Source: Acidimicrobiales bacterium
GTDB lineage: Bacteria > Actinomycetota > Acidimicrobiia > Acidimicrobiales > RAAP-2
DNA: 64,000 bases
NCBI GenBank assembly: GCA_025362585.1
Contig: JANYFR010000021.1
Location: 1-64,000 of the forward strand
Reading direction: 5' to 3'
How positions within the stretch are numbered: the first letter of the stretch is position 1; each line of letters begins with the position of its first letter. The translations under genes were made by a program, and so were the position numbers. Positions 11,195-20,038 of the stretch are shown piece after piece. A model generated the notes under the pieces. That model was not told where the DNA came from. It saw nothing but the letters and a program-made list of their open reading frames with translations, and made no database searches.

Positions 11195-12207
11195 GGCGTC
11201 ACGCCCGTCATTGGCAGCCCCATCGTCTCGTTCCGTCCGGTGGCGACGTTCCACGCCTGCACGGCCTGGCCCGCCGCGCCCTTCACCAGATTGTCGAGCG
11301 AGCTCAGAGCGACCAACCAGCCCGTACGCGCATCGACGCGGGCGCTGACCAGACAGAGGTTGCTGCCGAGAGGATCCTTCAGCGTGGGCGGCTCGTCGAC
11401 CACGACGACGCAGGGATCGTTGACGTACGCCTCGCGCAACACCTCTAGGGCGTTCTCGCTCGACATCGACCTCGCCGCGATAGGGGCGTAGGCGCTCACG
11501 AGCATGCCGCGACTGACCGGCACGAGGTGCGGCGTGAACAGCAGTTCGGCGTCGAGTTCCTGTTCGATTTCGGGGGTGTGGCGATGCGTCAAGAGCCCGT
11601 ACGCCTCGGCGTTGCCGGCGAGTCGCGAGAAGTGAAGGCGGTCGCTCGGAGCCCGTCCGGCACCCGATGCCCCGCTAAGGGCGTTGACAATGATGCCGCG
11701 ACGTTCGACGAGACCTCGGTCGAGGAATGGTCCAAGAGCCAGCGCACTGGCCGTCGGATAGCAACCGGGCGCCGCGATAAGCGTCGCGCCGGCCAGTTCC
11801 TCTCGATGACGTTCGACGAGTCCGTAGACCGATCGCGCGAGCAGCGCCGGCGCTTGGTGCGCGTCGCCGTACCACGTCACGTAGTCCTCGGCGGCTTTCA
11901 GGCGAAAATCGGCCGCGAGGTCGACTACCTGGATGCCGCGTGCCACCAGACCGGGCACGTGACGTTGACTCTGTCCGTGGGGCAGTGCGAGGAAGACGAC
12001 GTCGAGATCGCTCGTCGCCACCGCGTCGACCGACTCGAACGTCATCGACGGATAGGCACGGGCGAGGGCTGGCACGTGCTGGGCAACACGCTTGCCCGCA
12101 TTCGATTCGCCCGTCGCCACCACCACGTCGAGGTCGGGGTGGCCCGCGCAGAGGCGTAAGACCTCCGCACCGGCGTAGCCCGACGCCCCAATGACTCCCG
12201 TTCGCAT
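11191..12207 (-). CDS. argC: N-acetyl-gamma-glutamyl-phosphate reductase
   Basis: NADPH-dependent reduction of acetylglutamyl phosphate. The 338-aa protein begins with the nucleotide-binding GASGYAGAEVLRL and carries the catalytic Cys in APGCYPTASAL. It is the first gene of the operon. A TAAAAT hexamer ends exactly 6 nt before the ATG, and no Shine-Dalgarno is visible, so the message may be leaderless. A palindrome-like ARG box overlaps that hexamer. Confidence 0.95.
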   Translation of the reverse strand: MRTGVIGASGYAGAEVLRLCAGHPDLDVVVATGESNAGKRVAQHVPALARAYPSMTFESVDAVATSDLDVVFLALPHGQSQRHVPGLVARGIQVVDLAADFRLKAAEDYVTWYGDAHQAPALLARSVYGLVERHREELAGATLIAAPGCYPTASALALGPFLDRGLVERRGIIVNALSGASGAGRAPSDRLHFSRLAGNAEAYGLLTHRHTPEIEQELDAELLFTPHLVPVSRGMLVSAYAPIAARSMSSENALEVLREAYVNDPCVVVVDEPPTLKDPLGSNLCLVSARVDARTGWLVALSSLDNLVKGAAGQAVQAWNVATGRNETMGLPMTGVTP

Positions 12208-12225
12208 TGTGTCATTTTATGCACA
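12208..12225 (-). promoter_or_regulatory. arg promoter (-10 TAAAAT) with overlapping ARG-box-like operator
   Basis: The minus strand reads TGTGCATAAAATGACACA directly before argC. TAAAAT (12214-12219) is the probable -10 for a leaderless start. The TGTG..CACA arms and the TGCATA half-site resemble ArgR boxes. A weaker TTTGCAGTTTTGC lies about 20 bases further upstream. Arginine-bound ArgR sitting here would block the operon. The operator call is by resemblance only. Confidence 0.45.
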
Positions 12226-12261
12226 CTGGAGAGCAAAACTGCAAATAGTCGACCACGCGAC

Positions 12262-12267
12262 TAGGCT
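12262..12267 (+). promoter_or_regulatory. -10 element of the EamA gene
   Basis: TAGGCT ends 7 nt before the ATG at 12275, and no Shine-Dalgarno is visible, which points to a leaderless mRNA. It lies back to back with the arg promoter in a 67-base intergenic region. Confidence 0.4.
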
Positions 12268-12274
12268 GGTCGCC

Positions 12275-13141
12275 ATGTCACGTCGCGGTTGGGCCCTCTT
12301 TATGGCAATGGCGGTGATCTGGGGCCTCCCCTACCTCCTCATCCGAATCGCCGTGCGCCAACTCGATCCCGGCGTCCTGGTCCTCTTGCGAACGGCCCCG
12401 GCCGCGTTGCTGCTGGCGCCCGTGGTCATTGCCCAGGGCAGTTTTGCGCCGCTGGTGAAGAATCTGCGGTGGATCGCGGTCTTCGGCATTATTGAATTCG
12501 GTGTCCCGTGGTATCTCATGTCAACCGCCGAGCGCCATATCACGAGCTCGCTCACGAGCCTGCTCATTTGCGCGGTGCCGCTCCTCGCCGTCGTCGCACA
12601 ACGGATTCGCCGAACCGAGGAGCACATCTCGCGAAGGCGAATCGGCGGACTCGGGGTGGGCGCCCTTGGCGTCGCGCTGCTGGTAGGACTGGACGTTCGA
12701 GGGGGATCGTTGGTGTGGATTGGCTTCATGCTCGTCGTCGCCCTCGGCTACACCATTGGGCCCATCATCCTCGCGACGAAACTCACCCACGTGCCCGGGA
12801 CCGCGGTCGTCGCCGGCGCGACGGCGGTGGTGGCTCTCTGCTGGTTGCCCTGGTCCTTCGAACACTGGCCCTCGCACGTGTCGAGTGAGACGTGGGCCAG
12901 TGTCGCCACGCTCTCCACTGTCTGCACCGCCGGCGCCTTTCTCGTCTTCTTTCAACTGATCAAAGAGGTTGGCGCCACGCGATCGGTCGTCGTCACGTAC
13001 TTCAATACCGCAATCGCGGTCGTACTGGGCATCGTCGGTCTCCACGAACCGCTGACCGTCGGTATCCTGCTCGGCTTTCCACTGGTCATTGTCGGCTGCG
13101 TGTTCGCCACGAGCAGTCCCCGGGAACCAGCGCTCGTCTGA
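12275..13141 (+). CDS. EamA/DMT-family transporter
   Basis: A 288-aa inner-membrane protein with about ten hydrophobic segments in two related halves, as in EamA (drug/metabolite transporter) exporters. The N terminus MAVIWGLPYLLIRIAVRQL and the second-half GFPLVIVGC motif fit the family. The substrate cannot be told from sequence. The track starts at 12191, but that adds a charged leader overlapping the argC start; MSRRGWALF at 12275 begins just before the first membrane segment. It is divergent from the arg operon and converges on the thioesterase gene, one base apart. Confidence 0.85.
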   Translation: MSRRGWALFMAMAVIWGLPYLLIRIAVRQLDPGVLVLLRTAPAALLLAPVVIAQGSFAPLVKNLRWIAVFGIIEFGVPWYLMSTAERHITSSLTSLLICAVPLLAVVAQRIRRTEEHISRRRIGGLGVGALGVALLVGLDVRGGSLVWIGFMLVVALGYTIGPIILATKLTHVPGTAVVAGATAVVALCWLPWSFEHWPSHVSSETWASVATLSTVCTAGAFLVFFQLIKEVGATRSVVVTYFNTAIAVVLGIVGLHEPLTVGILLGFPLVIVGCVFATSSPREPALV

Positions 13142-13142
13142 G

Positions 13143-13847
13143 TTACGAGGCGAACGTCGCCGACACGGCGATCACGCCATTCACTAGCAGCCAGAGGGCC
13201 CCGGGCGAGCTCGCGAGCGTGACCTCGTGTCCGCTCTCGATTGGTCCGTGATGGGTCACCGTGACCGAGTTCACCGGGCCAACGACCACCTCAGTCACCG
13301 CCTGCCACACGGCGGCGTTGTTGACGTGGCCAAGGATGTCGAGGTCGGCACGGCGCAAGGGCCACGGGCGCAGCACCGCGTCGGCGTCGAGTGCGGAGCG
13401 ATCAACTCGCCCCGGGACCTTGCGCCCGCGCATCGCCCCGCCGTAGATCTCGAAGAAGAGGGGTCGCAGGCGCACCGGATGTCTGGTGGCGTCGACCGGC
13501 ACCCAAAGGGCCGCCGCCTGGACGAGCAACTTATCGTCGACAGCGATGTCGGTTCGCCGCTCCGCCCACGCGGCGCCAAATCCGCCGCACCACGTCGTGA
13601 CCGTCAGGCGCTCCTTATAACGGGGCCACCGTCCACCGTTCGCGACGCGTACGGCGGTACGGCGTACGACCCAGGTCTCAGTGGCCGCGATGCCGGTGTC
13701 GTCCCAGTCGTCCGTCGCGATGTCTTGGAGGATCCTCGCCACGCCGTCGAGGCGAAGTTGGCCACTGGAGTCGGCGTCACCGAGTCGCACGGAGAACGTG
13801 CCTCGATAGTGACGTCCTTCGTCGCTCGGGAGTACGAACTCAATCAC
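13143..13847 (-). CDS. acyl-ACP thioesterase-like protein (hot-dog fold)
   Basis: A 234-aa protein resembling the acyl-[acyl-carrier-protein] thioesterase family. It has an N-terminal hot-dog region (YRGTFSVRLGDADSSGQLRLD... DDWDDTGI) and a C-terminal second half with ILGHVNNAAVWQAV, the HVNN turn seen in such enzymes. It would release fatty acids from acyl carrier protein in the cytoplasm. It starts at GTG (13847) behind GAGGGTGAA. It lies downstream of pheT on the same strand, 27 bases away, and could be co-transcribed. The exact substrate is unknown. Confidence 0.75.
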   Translation of the reverse strand: MIEFVLPSDEGRHYRGTFSVRLGDADSSGQLRLDGVARILQDIATDDWDDTGIAATETWVVRRTAVRVANGGRWPRYKERLTVTTWCGGFGAAWAERRTDIAVDDKLLVQAAALWVPVDATRHPVRLRPLFFEIYGGAMRGRKVPGRVDRSALDADAVLRPWPLRRADLDILGHVNNAAVWQAVTEVVVGPVNSVTVTHHGPIESGHEVTLASSPGALWLLVNGVIAVSATFAS

Positions 13848-13874
13848 TATTTCACCCTCGGGTCCGGCCCAACG

Positions 13875-16358
13875 CTACGCAACACCGCGCAGCACCGCGC
13901 CGAGGTCTCTCGCCCGATTCACCAGCAGTTCACGCGCACCCGCGACGTCGCCCTCGCTGAGGGTGCGCTCGAACGAACTGAAGCGCACACTGTAGGCGAG
14001 ACTTCGCGTACCGGCCGCAAGCCCGCCGCCGCCAAAGACGTCAAAGAGGACGACGTCCTCGACCAGCTCGGACGCCATTCGCAATTCGTGGGCCAGATCG
14101 GCAGCGTGCACCGTCGAGGGCGTCACGAAGGCGAGGTCGACGGTCGCGCTCGGGTAGCGACTGGGCATCGTGGCGACGTCGCTGCACCTCGTCGCGCGCG
14201 CATGGTCAGCCAACGCGTCGACGTCGAGATCGACGAGACCGACCCGACGGCCCGTCACGCTCGGAACCAGGGTCGATACCAACGCCGCGTCCACCTCTCC
14301 GACGTGACCGAGCACGGCGCCCGAAGCGCGGTCGACGAGATCGGCGCAGCGCGTCGGGTGCAGGCCGACCGGCGCCACGTCACAGGTACGTACGACGACG
14401 TCACTCAGCCCGAGGCGGGCACCGAGCGTCGCCCAGAAGGCGACCGCGGTGCGGGCGTCGTCGTCGGGACGCCCGAGGAGTATCGTGAGTCGCTCGTTCT
14501 CGTAGGGCAGCGCCAGGGTGACTACTCCGCCCGCACCGCCTCTGGTGACCCGAGGTTGGGGTGTCGCTTCGGGGTGGGCGAAGACCGCTCCCAATTCCGC
14601 GAGCACCACGTCGCCCGTGCCGCGTTCGAGGTTACGTCCCCACGCTCGAACGAGGCCAATCAACATCGTTGCGCGCATCACCGACTCTTCGGCCGCGAGG
14701 GGGTTGGTGATGCGTACTCGCACCACGCCCTTTAGGAGTAGGTCGAACTCCTCGTCGCTGACGAGTGTCGGCGTCCAGGCCTCGTACGCGCCGAGGTCAA
14801 CCGCGACGTCGCGCAGGTTCCGTCGAAGTTGCTGGCGCGTGCTGAGGGCGCCGGGCTCGGGCCAGCGGGGTGTGCGTCGAGGGAGACGGCGATAGCCGTA
14901 GAGGCGGGCCACCTCCTCGATGACGTCGGCCCGGCCGGCGGCACCACTGCGCACGTCGAGCCTCGCAGAGGAGGGCGTGACCACGAGAGTCTCACCGTCG
15001 AGGCGGACCTCGAACTTCAAACCGCGCAGAATCGACGTCGCCTCCTCGAGCGGCACCTCCGCGCCGAGCAGCCGTTCAATGTCGCCGGGACGGAGGACCA
15101 CCGTCGGCGGTGACGGCACCGTACCCCACGTGTCGAGAGGGGCTGACAGCCACTCGAGGTCGGGGATGCTCTCGCGAAGTATCGCCACGAAGCGCGCGAC
15201 GGCGCGCAGAGCGAGATTCGGATCGACGCCGCGTTCGAAGCGAACGGACGCCTCGCTACGCAGCCCGTGGCGCTTCGAACTACGCGCAATGGCCATCGGA
15301 TCGAAGAAGGCCGCCTCGAGCAGCACGTCGGTGGTGGAGTCGCTAATTTCGCTCGTTGCGCCACCCATGATGCCCGCGAGACCCAGCACCGTGTCGTCGC
15401 CGTCGACGATGACGCAGTCCTCACCGCTATCACCGAGGCCGCGGCCGCTGCGTGCGAGCTCTCGTTCGACGCCGTCAAGGGTCAGCAACCGCTCGCCCGG
15501 TCGTGCACGCCGGGCCCGAAGCGTCCGTCGAGCGACCCGAGCCGCGTCGTAGGGGTGCGTGGGCTGACCGAGTTCGAGCATGACGAGGTTCGAGGCGTCG
15601 ACCACATTGGAGATCGGACGCATTCCGGCGTTCTGGACCCGTCGAGCGATCCACGACGGTGACGGCCCGACCGTGACGTTGCGCAGTACCGAAACCGTGA
15701 GGCGCCCACAGAGGTCCGGGTCGTCGATGCCCGACGAGGCGAACGAGTCACTGTCGACGTCGGCGTTCGGTTCAGCGAGTGCGGGTGCGCGCAGCTCGCG
15801 ACCGAAACGAGTGGCGAGGTCACGCGCCACTCCCTCGACGGACCACGCGTCAGGTCGATTACCCTCGACGGTGATGTCGAAGACCACGTCGGGCATTATG
15901 TCCAGCGCTTGGAGGAGCGGGGTGCCGACCGGCGCGTTGACCGCCTCACCCAGGATCATCAGGCCCACGTGATCGTCGCTCAGTCCCAGTTCACGGGCCG
16001 AGCAGAGCATGCCGTGCGAAATGACGCCGCGCATCGCCCGTTGGGCAATTTCGAACCCGCCGGGCAGCACCGCGCCAATCGGCGCGAGGGGCACGTGGTC
16101 ACCAATCACGAAGTTGGTCGCGCCGCATACGATCTCGAGTGGTCCCCCACCAGCGTCCACGATGACGAGACGGACCCGGTCGGCTCCCTCAATCGCGCGA
16201 ATCTCCTCGATACGCGCGACGACAATATTTTCGAGGCCCTGGCCGACGTACTCGATACCCTCGACCACGAGACCGAGGTCGTCGAGGACGGGCCGGAGTT
16301 CGTCGGGCGACTCGGGCAGGTCGACGAACTCGCGGAGCCACGACAACGCGATTTTCAT
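13875..16358 (-). CDS. pheT: phenylalanyl-tRNA synthetase beta subunit
   Basis: The beta chain of the alpha2-beta2 PheRS. The 827 aa show the N-terminal tRNA-binding/EMAP region (GLENIVVARIEEI), the B3/B4 editing region, the B5 region, and a C-terminal anticodon-binding FDX-ACB domain (SRYPSATVDLAFV). The track ORF begins at 16472; the ATG at 16358 (MKIALSWLREFVDLP) overlaps the pheS stop as ATGA and matches the family start. Together with PheS it charges tRNA-Phe. Confidence 0.96.
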   Translation of the reverse strand: MKIALSWLREFVDLPESPDELRPVLDDLGLVVEGIEYVGQGLENIVVARIEEIRAIEGADRVRLVIVDAGGGPLEIVCGATNFVIGDHVPLAPIGAVLPGGFEIAQRAMRGVISHGMLCSARELGLSDDHVGLMILGEAVNAPVGTPLLQALDIMPDVVFDITVEGNRPDAWSVEGVARDLATRFGRELRAPALAEPNADVDSDSFASSGIDDPDLCGRLTVSVLRNVTVGPSPSWIARRVQNAGMRPISNVVDASNLVMLELGQPTHPYDAARVARRTLRARRARPGERLLTLDGVERELARSGRGLGDSGEDCVIVDGDDTVLGLAGIMGGATSEISDSTTDVLLEAAFFDPMAIARSSKRHGLRSEASVRFERGVDPNLALRAVARFVAILRESIPDLEWLSAPLDTWGTVPSPPTVVLRPGDIERLLGAEVPLEEATSILRGLKFEVRLDGETLVVTPSSARLDVRSGAAGRADVIEEVARLYGYRRLPRRTPRWPEPGALSTRQQLRRNLRDVAVDLGAYEAWTPTLVSDEEFDLLLKGVVRVRITNPLAAEESVMRATMLIGLVRAWGRNLERGTGDVVLAELGAVFAHPEATPQPRVTRGGAGGVVTLALPYENERLTILLGRPDDDARTAVAFWATLGARLGLSDVVVRTCDVAPVGLHPTRCADLVDRASGAVLGHVGEVDAALVSTLVPSVTGRRVGLVDLDVDALADHARATRCSDVATMPSRYPSATVDLAFVTPSTVHAADLAHELRMASELVEDVVLFDVFGGGGLAAGTRSLAYSVRFSSFERTLSEGDVAGARELLVNRARDLGAVLRGVA

Positions 16359-17428
16359 GAGAACTGCCTTAAGAAGCGGGTGTCGTTGTCGATCAGTGCG
16401 CGCATGTCGGCGATTTGGTGGCGCATCTGCGCGCAGCGATCGATGCCGAAGCCGAAGGCGAAGCCACTCCACTCGTCGCCGTCGATGCCGACGGCGTCGA
16501 GCACTGCCGGATCGAGCATGCCGCAGCCGCCCAGCTCAATCCAGCCAGTCTGGGAGCACGTACGACATCCCGCGCCCCGACAGATCGTGCAGGTGACTTC
16601 GAACTCCGCCGAAGGCTCAGTGAAGGGGAAAAACGCCGGGCGCAGACGCGACTCGATGTCGGGACCGAAGTAGGCCCGCGTGAACGTTTCGATGACGCCC
16701 GCGAGGTCGGAGAAGGCAATTCCACGGTCGACAACGAGACCCTCGATCTGATGAAACGTGGCGAGGTGGCGCGCGTCGGGGGTGTCGCGGCGAAAGCAGC
16801 GACCGGGCATGACCGCGTGTATCGGCAGTGAACCGTGCAGGGCCGCCGCCTCCTTCAGGTGCACCTGCGTCGGCGACGTGTGCGTGCGCAGTACGACGGT
16901 CTCGGGCTCGCCAAGCTCGACGTAGAAGGTGTCCCACATACCGCGCGCCGGGTGGGCCGGTGGAATGTTCAGCGCCTCGAAGTTGTACCAGTCACTCTCG
17001 ACCTCGGGACCCTCAGAGACCGTGAATCCCATTGCCACAAAGACGTCCTCGAGCTCACGTTGGGTGACCGCGACGAGACTGGGATGACCGACCGACGCCG
17101 GCCAGCGCACGGCGTTCACGACGACGTCACCGAGCTCGAGCCGGTCGCTCTCGAGCAGCGCTGCGCGGGCGAGGGCCGCGAGGTCACTGCGTCGGGCCTC
17201 GAAGGCCGCCTCGACGACTCGTCGAGCCCCTTGGAGTTGGGCGCCGGCGTCGCGGCGATCCTCGGGCGCGAGCACGCCGAGGGACTTCTGCAAACTCGAC
17301 AGCACCGAGCGCTTTCCAAGAATTGACGGCTCGATGTCGCGCAACTGCTCAAGGGATGCGAGCGCTGCGATCTCCTCGAGAAGTCGGGCGGTCTCGTGGG
17401 GCAGGTCGGCGAGAGGTGACGTGGACAT
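16355..17428 (-). CDS. pheS: phenylalanyl-tRNA synthetase alpha subunit
   Basis: Catalytic alpha chain of PheRS (357 aa). The N-terminal coiled-coil is followed by class II motif 2 (FHQIEGLVVDRG), the GWIELGGCGML substrate block and motif 3 (GFAFGFGIDR). A Cys-rich stretch, CTICRGAGCRTC, lies just before the active-site block, as in many bacterial PheS. It is coupled to pheT and lies directly upstream of it, after trmH. Confidence 0.96.
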   Translation of the reverse strand: MSTSPLADLPHETARLLEEIAALASLEQLRDIEPSILGKRSVLSSLQKSLGVLAPEDRRDAGAQLQGARRVVEAAFEARRSDLAALARAALLESDRLELGDVVVNAVRWPASVGHPSLVAVTQRELEDVFVAMGFTVSEGPEVESDWYNFEALNIPPAHPARGMWDTFYVELGEPETVVLRTHTSPTQVHLKEAAALHGSLPIHAVMPGRCFRRDTPDARHLATFHQIEGLVVDRGIAFSDLAGVIETFTRAYFGPDIESRLRPAFFPFTEPSAEFEVTCTICRGAGCRTCSQTGWIELGGCGMLDPAVLDAVGIDGDEWSGFAFGFGIDRCAQMRHQIADMRALIDNDTRFLRQFS

Positions 17429-17433
17429 GACGA

Positions 17434-18246
17434 CTAGAGGCTAGGTGGTGGCGGCGAGGGGGTGGCGCCTTGTCGCTGCGACATTGCCTCGAAGGCAATC
17501 AGCGAGGCCGCGACGCCGGCGTTCAACGATTCGTTCCGCCCCACCATCGGTATCGATATCGCCGCGTCGCACAGACCCGTCGACGCCGCGTCGAGGCCGG
17601 TCGACTCGTTGCCGACGACGACCACCGACGCTGCGCTGAGGTCCACCTCTCGAAGGCGTTGCCCACCGTGCACGACGCTGGCGTAGCTCGTCACACCAAG
17701 TGTGGTGAAGTGCGACAGGGTCTCGGCGAGGGTGGCGACGCAAATCGGCAGGTGGAAGATCGATCCGGCCGTGGCGCGCAGCGTCTTGGGGTTGTACGGG
17801 TCGACCGATTGACCGGTAAAGATGACGGCGCTCGCGCCGGCGGCGTCGGCCGATCGGATGATGGTGCCCGCGTTACCGGGATCGCGGACTTCGTGCAACA
17901 CGAGGACCAGCCCGTCACCCGCCAGGTCGGTGACGCGGTAGGTCGCGAAGCGCACCGCGGCGACGACGGGTTGAGGGGTCTGGGCGTCAGCGACCCGTTC
18001 CAGCACCCCCGCGGCCAGCGAGAAGGTCCGCACGCCGTGAGCCCGGGCCCGCTCGCACAGGGCCGCAATGGCGTCGTCGTCGAGGTGGTTGACATCGACG
18101 TAGAGCGCCTCGAACTCGACACCGCCATGCAGGGCGGCGTCGACGAGGTCCGGACCCTCGATGGCGCAGACCCCCTCGCTCCAACGCAACGATCTCTTTT
18201 GCATGATGCGCCGAAGGCGGCGCACTCGCTGGTGTGACGATCCCAA
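17434..18246 (-). CDS. TrmH/SpoU-family RNA 2'-O-methyltransferase
   Basis: A 270-aa SPOUT methyltransferase. The knotted SAM-binding domain shows LHEVRDPGNAGTIIRSADAAGA, VVVGNESTGL and IPMVGRNESLNAGVAASLIAFE. An N-terminal L30e-like substrate domain precedes it. The place between rplT and pheS matches the mycobacterial tsnR gene, so 23S rRNA is the likely target, though tRNA cannot be excluded. The start is uncertain: TTG at 18246 is the furthest start after an in-frame stop, and GTG at 18225 is the alternative. Confidence 0.85.
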   Translation of the reverse strand: MGSSHQRVRRLRRIMQKRSLRWSEGVCAIEGPDLVDAALHGGVEFEALYVDVNHLDDDAIAALCERARAHGVRTFSLAAGVLERVADAQTPQPVVAAVRFATYRVTDLAGDGLVLVLHEVRDPGNAGTIIRSADAAGASAVIFTGQSVDPYNPKTLRATAGSIFHLPICVATLAETLSHFTTLGVTSYASVVHGGQRLREVDLSAASVVVVGNESTGLDAASTGLCDAAISIPMVGRNESLNAGVAASLIAFEAMSQRQGATPSPPPPSL

Positions 18247-18264
18247 CGCCTCGGTCAGGACGAC

Positions 18265-18624
18265 CTACTTCGTCAGCGCGGCGCTGGCCTGAGCGACGAT
18301 CGCCGAAAAGGCGAGGTTGTCGTTGACGGCCAAGTCCGCGAGAATTCGACGGTCGACCTCAATCCCGGCGGCGTTGAGCCCCGCGATGAATCGGCTGTAG
18401 CTCATGCCGTGGACTCGAGTACCCGCGTTAATTCGCTGAATCCAGAGTCGACGCATCTCACCCTTGCGCGCCCGTCGGTCACGAAAGGCGTACACGCCGG
18501 CGTGCTGCACGGCCTGGTTGGCGGATCGGAAGGTGCGGCTGCGGTCACCGTAGTAACCCTTGGCCTCTTCCAGAATCGCCTTGTGGTGCTTTTTGGCGTT
18601 GACCGCCCGCTTAACTCGTGCCAT
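18265..18624 (-). CDS. rplT: ribosomal protein L20
   Basis: A 119-aa 50S protein needed for early large-subunit assembly. [34 protein letters not shown] and the WIQRINAG block are hallmark L20. It follows rpmI by 29 bases and has an upstream GAAAGAGGA ribosome-binding site. In several bacteria L20 represses its own operon by binding the mRNA. Confidence 0.98.
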   Translation of the reverse strand: MARVKRAVNAKKHHKAILEEAKGYYGDRSRTFRSANQAVQHAGVYAFRDRRARKGEMRRLWIQRINAGTRVHGMSYSRFIAGLNAAGIEVDRRILADLAVNDNLAFSAIVAQASAALTK

Positions 18625-18653
18625 AACAGTTCCTCTTTCCTAACTCGATCTCT

Positions 18654-18848
18654 CTACAGGCCCATCAGACGCTTGGTCTTCTTTTCCAACGCGGGTGAGA
18701 GGTCAGTCTCGCGACCCAGACGTCGTGAGCGCACCGACGACTTCTTTTCCATCAGGTGGCCACGAAAGGCTTTGCCGCGACGCAGCTTGCCGCTCCCGGT
18801 CACCTTGATGCGCTTCTTGGCACCACTGTCTGTCTTCATCTTTGGCAT
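18654..18848 (-). CDS. rpmI: ribosomal protein L35
   Basis: A 64-aa basic 50S protein starting [24 protein letters not shown], a textbook L35. It lies one base after the infC stop, with AGGAGG in the infC tail as its ribosome-binding site, and is followed by rplT. Confidence 0.97.
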   Translation of the reverse strand: MPKMKTDSGAKKRIKVTGSGKLRRGKAFRGHLMEKKSSVRSRRLGRETDLSPALEKKTKRLMGL

Positions 18849-18849
18849 T

Positions 18850-19458
18850 TCAGCCCTCCTCTGCGGTCACTTCGGCCGAAACACTCGGCACGACTTCTTC
18901 CTCAACATCCTTCGAACTCTCGGCGGCCTTGGGCTTCGCCTTCTTCTCCGGACCTAGCACCATGATCATGTTGCGCCCGTCGAGCTTGGCGGCCGACTCC
19001 ACCTTGGCAACGTCCTCGAGCCTCTCGACAATCCGGTCGAGGATCTTCTTACCCAACTCGGGGTGCGCGGACTCACGTCCACGGAACATAATTGTGACCT
19101 TCACCTTGTGACCATCGTTCAAAAATTTCTCGACGAGTCGCGTCTTGGTGTCGAAGTCTCCCGGACCGATTTTCGGTCGGTACTTCATCTCCTTGACGCC
19201 CACGTTGAGAGTTTTCCGGCGCGACTCCTTTGCCTTCTGCGCCTCGTCAAACTTGAACTTCCCATAGTCCATGATCCGACAGACTGGTGGCTGCGCGGTC
19301 GGCGCGATTTCCACCAAGTCGAGGTCCAGGCTACGGGCCAGCGCGAGCGCCTCACGAGTCGGCATCACGCCACGTTGATTGCCCTCGTGATCGATAAGAC
19401 GAACCGTCTCTACGCGAATTCGGTCATTGACGCGGTGGTCTCCAGGCACTGTTGCGAT
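18850..19458 (-). CDS. infC: translation initiation factor IF-3, probable AUC start
   Basis: IF-3 binds the 30S subunit and rejects wrong start codons. Both domains are present: the N-terminal [12 protein letters not shown].. and [15 protein letters not shown], then the C-terminal KMKYRP-type block ([18 protein letters not shown]) with an acidic tail. The track starts at GTG 19449, but AAGGAG (19465-19470) is 15 nt from it and only 6 nt from an in-frame ATC at 19458 (ATC GCA ACA GTG). infC genes in many bacteria use AUU/AUC/AUA, which lets IF-3 repress its own translation. I therefore give 202 aa with an AUC start. Confidence 0.85.
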   Translation of the reverse strand: MATVPGDHRVNDRIRVETVRLIDHEGNQRGVMPTREALALARSLDLDLVEIAPTAQPPVCRIMDYGKFKFDEAQKAKESRRKTLNVGVKEMKYRPKIGPGDFDTKTRLVEKFLNDGHKVKVTIMFRGRESAHPELGKKILDRIVERLEDVAKVESAAKLDGRNMIMVLGPEKKAKPKAAESSKDVEEEVVPSVSAEVTAEEG

Positions 19459-19702
19459 AACTCACTCCTTGCTCTACGCGACGCCTCGTTGGCGTCACCA
19501 CGGCAAGCGGGGCGCAAAACTCCTGGGAACCCGGCGCACATTGGTGGCCAGGTGGACGCTGGCGTTGCCAACCTCACTTGCTGTGAACTGCTGTACCACG
19601 ATAGCAGACGGCGCTCGGACAACGCTCGGCGCCTGCCGGGACCTCCAGGCGACTCCTTCGTCCATTCGTCACTACCTCCCGGTCTTCCTCCGAGCGACGA
19701 AG
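19459..19702 (-). promoter_or_regulatory. leader of the infC-rpmI-rplT operon
   Basis: About 245 bases without a credible gene. A perfect 6-bp hairpin (GACGCC-AACGA-GGCGTC, 19480-19496) lies just before the infC ribosome-binding site. Possible -10 elements on the minus strand are TGCTATCGT (19598-19603 plus TG) and TAGTGT (19703-19708). A long leader would fit attenuation or L20/IF-3 feedback, but no specific L20 site is identified. Confidence 0.35.
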
Positions 19703-19718
19703 ACACTATTTTGTTCAG

Positions 19719-20018
19719 ATGGACCCCGACGAGGAGAGCGCCGTGACCGATGAGTCCGAGGAGATGGCGTACCTCCGTTCAACGCCGGTCGAGACCGTGC
19801 TGGGCAATCACTTCTTTGTTCTTCTTCAACTCGCCGCCGTGCAACTAGCGGCGACGCCCCCGGACCTCGTCGCTGCCCAACTGGTCATTGACACCGTCAC
19901 CGCGATGATCCAGGTCGGTGGCGATCGACTGGGTGAGCACGTCGACCTGTACCGCAACGCCCTCGCCGAGGTCCAACAGGTATTCGTTCGAGCGTCGCAG
20001 CGCCCGGCCGGCGCCTGA
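19719..20018 (+). CDS. DUF1844 family protein
   Basis: A 99-aa protein with the DUF1844 pattern: short acidic N terminus, then PVETVLGNHFFVLLQLAAVQL..., and a C-terminal ALAEVQQVFVRAS. The function is unknown. The family often lies divergent from or beside infC in actinobacteria. Two starts are possible. ATG at 19719 is preceded by TATTTT and exactly 6 nt (leaderless type). GTG at 19743 has GAGGAG 6 nt upstream. I keep the ATG. Confidence 0.75.
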   Translation: MDPDEESAVTDESEEMAYLRSTPVETVLGNHFFVLLQLAAVQLAATPPDLVAAQLVIDTVTAMIQVGGDRLGEHVDLYRNALAEVQQVFVRASQRPAGA

Positions 20019-20038
20019 ACGTCGCCACAATGGATTGA

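Noticed and set aside
13227-14735. 502-aa plus-strand ORF
   Set aside because: Runs antisense across the thioesterase and pheT, with no family features.
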